64,000 nt of DNA from NCBI GenBank assembly GCA_905221605.1, contig CAJNDS010000779.1, positions 1,465,001-1,529,000 on the forward strand, given 5' to 3'. The position numbers were made by a program, and so were the translations under genes. This document shows positions 56,871 through 64,000 of the stretch, piece after piece (position 1 is the stretch's first letter; every line of letters starts with the position of its first letter). The notes under the pieces were generated by a model, which saw only the letters and a program-made list of their open reading frames with translations, made no database searches and was not told the DNA's origin. The DNA comes from Symbiodinium natans. Taxonomy: Eukaryota; Sar; Dinophyceae; Suessiales; Symbiodiniaceae.

Positions 56871-57452
56871 AGAAGACACCAGTAGCTCGTCCTGCCAATT
56901 GGCGGCTCAACTTTTTGGCTCAAAGCCGAAGTTTTCGCGGGCCTTTTAGCTTCTACTGGGGTATTGGTATAAACCTCGTGTCGTTTCCGTCTTTGTCTTG
57001 TTCTACCTCTTTTTGTTGGTGGGAAGGGGGGGGGTTTGCGGTGGAGATTTTTCGGGTCTGCAATGTTTATGGATTCGGGCTAATAGAATCTGATAAACCC
57101 TAAACCCTAAACCCAGGGCTAATGGAGCTTCGGGCATGCTGCCATGGGCTGCGCCGAGGAAGGTTTAGGGTTTAGGGTCTAGGGTTCGAGGGCTTGAAGC
57201 AGCCAAGGACTGTGGTCTTGTAGCCGAGTGGACTCTCCCAGTCCCTCTTGCATGGGGGGGAACAGCAGCTAAATGGGCACGTGTCATCGGATATGAAGCA
57301 GGGTATATCTTTCTTGTACCCCCCAAAAAGGACACCCAGAATAAAACACTCACCAATATCAAAAAGGAACCTTACATACACTCACCAAAAACAGTCATAT
57401 AAGCCCTGCTTCATATGCTGTTGGGTTTAGGGGCTTAGGGTTTTGAGTGTAG

Positions 57453-57509
57453 GACCTGGTCGAGCAAGCCGTGGCTGCGGCGCTGTGCATGACAGAGGAC
57501 TGCACTCCA
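57453..57509 (+). CDS. Gene 3 exon
   Basis: After a tgagtgtag acceptor the frame reads DLVEQAVAAALCMTEDCTP, a helix followed by a Cys-containing turn. The donor is GC (gctgca) at 57510, or slightly later. Confidence 0.6.
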
Positions 57510-60500
57510 GCTGCATCAAGCCTAAACCCTAGATGACCCCCAGAATCCTTGTACTGCGACATTTGGAGGTTTACGAAAATAAGGGTACCTTATGGGGGGT
57601 CCTTATTATGAGATATTATGATAAGGGAATCCTACTATTTTGGGGTCTATATTAGGGTCCCTTGTTTTCGTAAACTCCCATTTGTGGCCACCTTAAAGTC
57701 GCAGCAACTGCCCGGTTACTATTGGCGAGCCTTCTTCGCACACCACAAACTCCACCAAGGCATGCATGTGGGGCCACAGCCGCAAGCTTCAGTAGCACCT
57801 CGCATACCTAATTGCATGATGATGAGTGACGATGCAGCCACGCATCGGCTGGAAGCCCTAAACCCTAAACCCTAAACCCTAAACGCTACAGTAAACCCGA
57901 AACCCTAAGCCCTAAACTGCCCCCAGCTTGGAAACCTAAAGCACTTGTGGAGGATGGCCACGAGCAGCTACAGAGCCCGGGGGCTCAGAAAGCCATGGGG
58001 CGGCCAAGCCTTGAGGTTTGTCTTGGAGCTCCCGAGGGTTTAGGGTTTAGGGTTTAGGGGAGCCCCTCGAGTTGTAAGGAGTATGCAAGTAGGGGCCCCC
58101 CTTACTCTACCAACTTCAGTTAAGGGACTTAGAACCTGAGTAGTACGACGTATGACCCAATGAAGGGCCCATACATGAAGTTGGGTTCGAAATAAAACGG
58201 TCATAGGCCTGAACAAGTCTAGGAAGCGTGCACCCTGAACCCAAAGCCATCGCCGGGGTTTAGGGTTTAGGGTTTTGGGTTAGGGTTTAGGGTTTAGGGT
58301 TTAGGCACCTAAATCACGGAGGTGTTCCCACACGCCCCCAGGCTTGGTGTTCTAATATTTTGACAGGGCCAGGCAAGGTCGTGCACAGCTGCAAGGACCA
58401 CAGCATTGTTCGAATCACGAATCCTGGACAGCAGTCTTAGGGTTTAGGGTTTATGATTTCCTTAGTTCAACATTCAGACTGAGCGTGTTGCCACGAGAGC
58501 GACGAGCTCGACCAGGCGCGCTGAGACAAGCCTGTGCAAAAAGGGTTCAGGGTTCACTTCGGCGTCATAAAGCCAGTAGCGGGACAAAAACTTACAGCGT
58601 TGTCGGCTCTTAAGACGCAAACTACCAGCTCGCGAGCTCCAGCGGTTTAGGGCCCGAGGCGTTTTCGCCAATCAGCCGCCCTCTCCGACCGCGCAAAGGC
58701 TTGAGAGATGGACCTGAAGCCCTAAACCCGGATACACGCAAGTGGGTAGCTCTCGAAATTCAGGGTCCCCTTTTGGGCCCCCACGCACTGTACGACTGTA
58801 CGGCATCCTTGCAAAAAACAAGGATCCCCAAAGGCACCCACACACACAAACCCTTGGGGCTGGAAGGTCGAACCCTCCTCCCTACTCCCTCCTCCCTACA
58901 CCCTGCACACCCTAAGCCTAACCAAGATATCAGCTCAGAAGTCCTGAAGAGACCTTCTGAAAAGGTCGGGTTTAAACAATCCATGTCCAGAGTCCCATGG
59001 ACTATGGAGAGATCCCCCTGGACTTCATTTACCTACTTTGTTTGGGGGGTGTAGGGTTTAGTGTTTAGGGGTTTCATACCTTAGATTTAGGGATTACAAC
59101 CAACGAATTAGTAGGGCTTGGGAGTCACAGGCAGGGCTTCTACTGCATGAACCCAGCTGTCTTGAGAGGTATCTTTGTGTGGTTGAGGGTTCAGTTAGGG
59201 TTGGGGATCATAATTTTAGGGGCCTGGCGCCCTGCATCCGGAATCCTACTTGATTCGAAACATGCGTGCCATCACCTGCTGCAGTCTGCAAGGTAGACCG
59301 CCTTGAAACTTCTAGACGGAAGATAGAACCTTTGTCGTGCTTTGCTGTATCTTTAGATCCTTGGCATTTTTGGGTTTATTGGGTTTCTTCATACGGCGGC
59401 TACAAAGTGTTAAGTTGTAGCTACCCTTCTGAGTGCAGCCAAGAAACTACAACGTTTAATGAGCAGGCTTAACCCTAAACCCTAAACCCTAAACCCTAAA
59501 AGTACAGTTATAATTGGTTAATGAGTACTATGAACCTCCAAGTTGGGTCATGCCAGGGCCGCCACAGCGGCCCTCTGCGCGCTGCTGGCCACTGGGGCGC
59601 CAGATTTGGGGTTTAGGGGTTTTAGTGGTCCCAGCTGAGGTCGATGCTCTGAGAAGGGTTTGGGAAAGTCCCGGTGCAACATGCCTCGAGAGCATTCTAG
59701 AGCTTGGTGGCCCAGTGGTACCCTTTACCTTTTTTTTGGTTATGGTTTCCCCTATAAAATAGCAACCCCCAAAAAGAGGGGTGCCCTGATTGTAATATGG
59801 TTACTGGGCCTTCATTTTTCGGGTTTTCGGATGCTTGCAGGCTTCAGGTTCAAAAGAGTGGGAGAGCCACTGCTCGGGGTGGAGGGCACACACCACGGGG
59901 TGAGAGACTTGCCCTTGAAAGGGCCGGAAGCCAGAGAATTCAAAGTCTTAAAGTTAAGAGTTTCGGAGGAAAATCTTAACTTGTCTTGGGGTCTTCCCCC
60001 TTTTTCTATCAGTCCTTAGCAGGGATTATAGCACCGCCTATTATAATCCGTCTTGAGAGCTGTTAGTATCAGGGGGAACATCCCAAACTGCATCTTATAG
60101 AAAGCTAAACCTTCTGGTTCAACTTCAGTGTCACGAAGTACATCTTCCTAGGGGGCACCCTCCAGACCCCGAAGAGGCTTCTAAAGGCGTTCAACTCCCC
60201 ACAGCCCCAACAACCCGCCCCCCCACTCCCCCACAAAAAAAAAACATGAAAAAAGCGTATGTATATATAGTTACATAGATATATATATATATATGTGTGT
60301 GTGTGTATATATGTGTGTGTACATAAAGAAGGAAGGCCCGAATAGGATTAGGGGATGAGGTCTAAAGAGACATGTCCGAGGCAGAGCCCTGGGCCTACGA
60401 CTACACGCGCCTGCTTCTGACTTCTGAGGCTGGATATCCATTTCCCACGTTTAGGGTTTAGGGTTTAGGGTTTAGGGTTCGCAGTGTTGAGTTGAACTTC

Positions 60501-63500
60501 AGCACACACATTTTTGAAGGGCTTAGTCGGGGTTTGGTGCTGAAAGGTTGCTCTTGTAGGGATGTCTACTGGGAAGGTTTGTGTAGGGTTGTTCAATGGC
60601 TTAATTCATGCGGTGCTACTGCGCGATGCTTGAGTGTATGTCAATGTATACTTATATGCATGCACGTATGTTAGTTTCATAAGCTCTGCAAGGAATATGC
60701 ATACTCAACTTAAGACTGGGGGTGTATGTTCCCGTCCGAACCCCAGAATATCAAACATGGGCCCTTTACACTTCTAGGGGTGCATAGGGGACATCGGTGG
60801 CACTTGCAGAAGGCACATGTTTTTTTGCGTCTTGCGGTCCCCAGGAAGACAAGATGGAAGATTGCACCCTAAACCCCACTCCTAAATTTGAAAACCCAAC
60901 TTAGGCGTCAGACAGGCGGGTGGCAAACCAAAACTCTAAATGGAACACCGAACCTTATCCCGGAACCCTAAACCCAGCCTGAGGCTGCGCGGGCCGCTTC
61001 AGATTTGCGTCGCCTTGCAGGACCCCCTCAGCGGGCTTGCGCTTTCAGGCTTTTCAGGCGGTTGCAAGTAGGCACGACTTGAGCCGCCCCCCCTACAGTG
61101 GGAGGTGGGGGGGGGGGGGGGGCCGACCGTCCCTGGAATTTCTGGAACTATTCTGGAACCCTGCTGGGGCTTTTCTGGGCTGCCCTGGCACCCGCCCGTG
61201 ACCCCCCGACACCCTGTGGACCCGCCTGCGACGAAGTTTTTGGAAGTAGGTTGAGTTTAGGCTTGTAATTTTATGGGTAGTTTTGCCGCCTGAGACGGCA
61301 AATGGGGGGGATAAAGTGTTAGATGGCCCTCCACAAATCGGGCCACAGCTGCTCCTCACATTCCATGAAGCTTTCGAAGCTAGTCTGCATCCCAACCTTC
61401 ACAGCTTCTGCGAAATAACACAGCAAGCCCTAAACCTACACCCTCAGCCCTCCCCAAGCGGTTGAAGTCCTTTGGCCCGCCTGAACTTGAGATGAAGCCT
61501 CAAAGGCCCCTTCGCGGGTACGGGGGTTGAGGGTTTAGGGTTTCCGCGCTGTGCCTGGCTAGTCGGGTGCCAAAAACAACCCTAAACTCTAAACCCTCAA
61601 GCTCTTAACTCCAAGTCCAGGCCTACCAGTGCCGCAGACGAGGCTCTGCAGTTTCACGGTTTCCATGGCTCTCCATGAAACTTCCAGGGTCAAACTTGCG
61701 GAGGGTGCCCCTCCTAGGGGCTTCAGGAGTAGGGTTTAGGGTTGAGGGTAGTATGCAGCAATCGTTTTTTTGTTTGTTGGGGGGTGGGGGGGGGGGGGGG
61801 GGGGCCAGCAGATGCAGCAGAGCACCTACAGAACCTATTTACAAGGCGAATTCTTCTTGAATGAGTTCCGCTATAGGAAAGCTGGGCAAGAACCAGGTTG
61901 CCCAAGGCCGCCTTGTACCAGACAAAGGTACCCGACGAGCGCCATGGTCTGACACCAAAGATTTCTGGAAGAGACCTAAATCCCGCACCTTGTCGCTGGG
62001 AGACTTACGTAGCTTAACACCCTACAGACTGGAGGAATGAGGGCTTACCTTAGGCACCCACATGTTATTGTTTGCGGGCTGCAGATCCTTCGAGGGGCTT
62101 CCTGAGTAGACCTACAAAAAACATAGGTTTTTGGGCCTTCAACGTAAGCATTCAAGGGCGAGGGATTCCCTGAACCCGAATGAACTCTGGCAAAAGAATA
62201 AAAAGAATAGGCTAGACTCTGCGAAAGGATTTAGGGTTTTAGGGTTTAGGGTTTAGGGTCCCAAGACACATTCTTTAGCAGGTGGCCGTTGGATGGACTC
62301 GCCTGCTGCTCCGTTCGGCAAGCGCCCCCTGGCTGGTGTCGTAGCTTTCGGGTGGGCTGACCGCATGGCTGAATTTGGGGTTTAGAGTCTAGGGTTAGGG
62401 TTCAGAGTTTAGGGTTTAGGGTTTAGGGTTTAGGGCATTCAGTTGTTTTTTTGCTTTGTCTTGCGAGGTGTTTGCTGCAGGGTTTTGCGAGCCCATGTGC
62501 CACAAATAGCCCCGCACATCCTCAACCCGGAAACAGGAGAGTCCACTTACTTAAGAAGATGAGTAGGGACATGTTGGACTTGTGTGTCCTGCAGTGTATA
62601 CGATTCTGAAAGTGATAGACGCGCTGACGAATGAGACTCCTATGTCCCTGTGTCATCACCACGGCGTTCTGAATTTCTCAATGGATTCTAGGATGAACGC
62701 TTATCAGGGACGTTGGAGGTGAGTTAAGGGTTATTGGGGGGCTACTGAGGTATATAGGGACTAGATAAGGTGTATATAGGTTCTACAGGGGAATAAGGTT
62801 AAGGGTCCGACTGCGCCGCACATACTCCTATACCCTCACGTCGTTCAAGCCTAACGCGGCTGCGAGGCGAGAACTCTACGAGCCGGCCCTCGCCGGGAGG
62901 GCGACGTGCCCAGGGAGGGCCTGGAGTGCAGGGTGCTTCATGCAGACTTCTGCACGAGCATGGGGGGTGCCACGAAGCTCCCTGCAGGAGTATGCGGTGC
63001 ACCTTCATCCTACGTAGGTTCGTGGTGGCGTGCACGCAAACCTTTTGCTTCTAAACCTTGGGTCTTGCAAAGACGCACCATGTTTCAAGTTCCATCCTGC
63101 CCGAAGCACAGAGCCCGGGGAATGTCGTGAGGGTTTACAGTGGTTGAGTAGAGTTAACCAGACTGTATTCCTGACTCGTGCGCTGAATGCGTTTTGAGAC
63201 GTTCTCTCGGCTGAGTGTATCTTGCCCCCAAGGCCCCTCAGAATCAACCCCTGCCAGCCCCACCCACGACCTAAACCCCAAACCCCAAACCCCAAACCCG
63301 AAACCCTAAACCCTAAACCCTAAACCTGACGTACCTATCAGGGGACCCTAGTTTCTAGGGAGGATAAGGGGGGCCGTAGGAGGGAACCCTTCTTAACCTT
63401 CTTCGGCTCTCTGAAACAGGGACCTTATTCAGAGGGTCTATATTTTCAAGGGTCCCCCTAATCCTAAACCCTAAACCCTAAACCCTAAACCCTAGTGTAG

Positions 63501-63603
63501 ATACAATGATCAGGTGAAGTTCTTGTTGGATTCCTCGGCAGACCCAAATGGCCTTGCAGCCAGCGCTGGCCCGGGCCACGGAGCCTCCAGAGAGCACGAG
63601 CCG
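57453..63603 (+). CDS. Gene 3, split gene of unknown function (span, runs off the window)
   Basis: At least seven + strand islands with acceptors and GT or GC donors lie here. The clearest are 57453-57509, 60129-60186, 60370-60428 and 62595-62718. Their peptides (VTKYIFLGGTLQTPKRLLKA, MSEAEPWAYDYTRLLL, YTILKVIDALTNETPMSLCH) are plainly protein-like, but I do not recognise a family. They may belong to one gene or two. Introns carry the same telomeric repeats and elements as in genes 1 and 2. Confidence 0.5.
57567..57680. repeat. Element F6
   Basis: gtttacgaaaataagggtac, ggggtccttattatgagata, aagggaatcctactatt, then cttgttttcgtaaactccc: inverted ends of about 12 bases. A 10-base internal stretch (tattatgaga/tattatgata) is duplicated. 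Confidence 0.78.
57927..58016 (+). CDS. Possible gene 3 exon, frame uncertain
   Basis: After a ctgcccccag acceptor two frames are open for 28 or more codons: LGNLKHLWRMATSSYRARGL.. (phase 0, fits the previous exon) and WKPKALVEDGHEQLQSPGAQ... The phase argument favours the first. Confidence 0.5.
58367..58433 (+). CDS. Gene 3 exon
   Basis: After an attttgacag acceptor one frame reads PGKVVHSCKDHSIVRITNPG. TTTAGGG repeats begin a few bases after it, and the donor is not certain. Confidence 0.5.
59703..59810. repeat. Inverted-repeat element F2
   Basis: cttggtggcccagtggtacc at the left and atatggttactgggcc at the right, with the usual interior (ttcccctataaaatagcaac, aaaaagaggggtgcc). Confidence 0.77.
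59985..60087. repeat. Inverted-repeat element F1 (full)
   Basis: ttggggtcttccccctttttc and cagtccttagcagggattat at the left, agctgttagtatcaggggga and acatcccaa at the right. Confidence 0.78.
60129..60186 (+). CDS. Gene 3 exon
   Basis: After a tcaacttcag acceptor the frame reads VTKYIFLGGTLQTPKRLLKA up to a GC (gcgttc) donor at 60187. A beta-strand-like start and a basic helix are seen. Family unknown. Confidence 0.62.
60370..60428 (+). CDS. Gene 3 exon, possibly containing an initiator ATG
   Basis: The frame reads MSEAEPWAYDYTRLLLTSE from ATG 60372-60374 to a GC donor (gctgga) at 60429. The Met after an AG (60368-60369) could be internal or the start of a trans-spliced mRNA; I cannot decide. 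Confidence 0.55.
60430..62594. other. Intron-like DNA with one weak exon candidate
   Basis: Short TTTAGGG/CCCTAAA tracts, TG/TA microsatellite-like steps, and G homopolymers at 61108 and 61790. A stop-free island at about 61807-61880 (QQMQQSTYRTYLQGEFFLNE) follows a gccag acceptor but directly follows poly-G, and its donor is unclear. Confidence 0.45.
62595..62718 (+). CDS. Gene 3 exon, longest clear exon of this gene
   Basis: A tgtcctgcag acceptor and an AG/GTGAGT consensus donor (62719) bound 124 bases. The frame reads YTILKVIDALTNETPMSLCH, then HHGVLNFSMDSRMNAYQGRW. Note the Cys-His-His-His cluster. No family recognised. Confidence 0.7.
62850..62931 (+). CDS. Possible gene 3 exon
   Basis: After a tcgttcaag acceptor the phase left by the exon at 62595 gives SLTRLRGENSTSRPSPGGRR, Ser/Arg/Gly rich. 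Another frame (AAARRELYEPALAGRATC) is open too. Confidence 0.4.
63350..63535. repeat. Dispersed repeat R1, copy 2 (inverted relative to copy 1)
   Basis: Reverse complement of 746-942, including gggaacccttcttaacctt, agggaccttattcagagggt, the embedded CCCTAAA tract (about 63465-63493) and gtgtagatacaatgatcagg. It ends six bases before an acceptor at 63541. Confidence 0.85.
63542..63603 (+). CDS. Gene 3 exon at the window edge
   Basis: After a cctcggcag acceptor the frame reads TQMALQPALARATEPPESTS. A degenerate TTTAGGG region follows directly. Confidence 0.5.
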
Positions 63604-63815
63604 GGGTTTAGGGTATAGGGTTTTGGGTATAGGGGGTTTAGGGTTTGGGGTTTAGGGTTTATAGGGTTTTAGGGTTTACCGGGTTTACAGGGTTTACAGC
63701 GTTTACAGATAGGGTTTATCGGGTTTTAAGGGTTTGTAGGGTTTACAGGGTTTATAGGGTTTGATAGGTTTTGATAGGGTTTGAAGGGTTTATAATAGGG
63801 TTTATAGGGTTTAGT
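63604..63815. repeat. Degenerate GGGTTTATA/GGGTTTACA array
   Basis: More than twenty GGGTTT cores with variable spacers (ata, aca, tga). It looks like a decayed TTTAGGG array in which the spacer has grown. Confidence 0.88.
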
Positions 63816-63904
63816 GTAGGTCTTAGCCTTGGCTTGAAGGTCTGCACCCATTGTACTTGGACCTGTCAGGGACTGAAACTAGGGATTGAATAGCAAGCAT
63901 ATGT

Positions 63905-64000
63905 GGGGTTTACGAAAATACGGGAGCCCTAATATAGATCCCTAAATAGTAGGATTCCCTTATGACAAGGACCCCAACACCCCCAATTTCGGTAGCCCCC
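63905..64000. repeat. Element F6, cut by the window end
   Basis: ggggtttacgaaaatacggg, gatccctaaatagtaggatt, cccttatgacaaggacccca, then an incomplete right end. Confidence 0.7.

Larger units (their letters stand above)
55722..57452. other. Region between genes 2 and 3
   Basis: It contains foldback element F9 (55920), a nested inverted-repeat/F6-like element (56195-56460), a repeated stretch at 56640-56870 in which a unit of about 70-90 bases (cccagctttccatcaaaccc, caacatcctcagttacccaaaccc) occurs three times, a partial match to the dinoflagellate spliced leader (56913), and a TTTAGGG tract at 57163. No convincing exon seen. Confidence 0.5.

Noticed and set aside
591-63815. The window as a chromosome end or subtelomere
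   Set aside because: Tracts are short, in both orientations and internal to genes with conserved exons; there is no terminal array. A subtelomeric location cannot be excluded but is not needed.
1-64000. Search for tRNA, rRNA, spliced-leader RNA genes and transposase or reverse transcriptase genes
   Set aside because: No convincing candidate was seen by eye on either strand; small diverged copies could have been missed.

Overview
This is nuclear DNA of a eukaryote, most probably a dinoflagellate. Coding sequence occurs only as short islands (about 20-150 bases) on the + strand. The islands end in splice sites that are often GC-AG, and in a few cases apparently GA-AG, instead of GT-AG; relaxed donors of this kind are a known dinoflagellate trait. 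The islands read in one direction, as in dinoflagellate unidirectional gene blocks. The telomere-type repeat TTTAGGG/CCCTAAA is scattered everywhere in both orientations. There is no prokaryotic gene organisation, no tRNA or rRNA and no CRISPR array that I can see. Nearly all long open frames in the window are low-complexity or repeat-derived and were not annotated as genes. The species cannot be fixed from the sequence.

Gene 1 (about 664-32583) encodes an eIF4G-like translation initiation factor. Its first part (664-14600) gives Pro/Ala/Gln/Lys-rich linker exons. From 15104 to about 23190 comes a MIF4G domain split over at least twelve small exons whose reading phases join across the introns. 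From 23935 to 32583 come charged linker exons and helical segments that may be an MA3- or W2-type C-terminal part. Gene 2 is secure only from 50552 to 54073, where six exons build a PHPT1-type (Janus/ocnus family) phosphohistidine phosphatase domain with the catalytic Tyr-His and Gly-Gly-Gly-Arg-Ile motifs. Well-spliced exons of unknown function lie upstream (38606-50144) and may belong to it or to another gene. Gene 3 (57453 to beyond 63603) is a series of exons of unknown function that runs off the window.

The other roughly 90 percent is intron or intergenic DNA made of three layers: telomere-like tracts (from 2 to about 19 units); at least nine families of short (about 90-200 bp) inverted-repeat elements resembling MITEs, present in 2-8 copies each; and minisatellites, microsatellites and long G or C homopolymers. 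The strongest unusual signals are that telomeric repeats fill introns and in places supply the splice sites, that a repeat with an embedded telomeric tract lies in inverted orientation at both ends of the window, and that the MIF4G domain is joined through noncanonical GC and GA donors.

Exon ends were placed by eye from reading phase, known protein family sequence and AG acceptors. They are firm inside the MIF4G and PHPT1 domains and approximate elsewhere.
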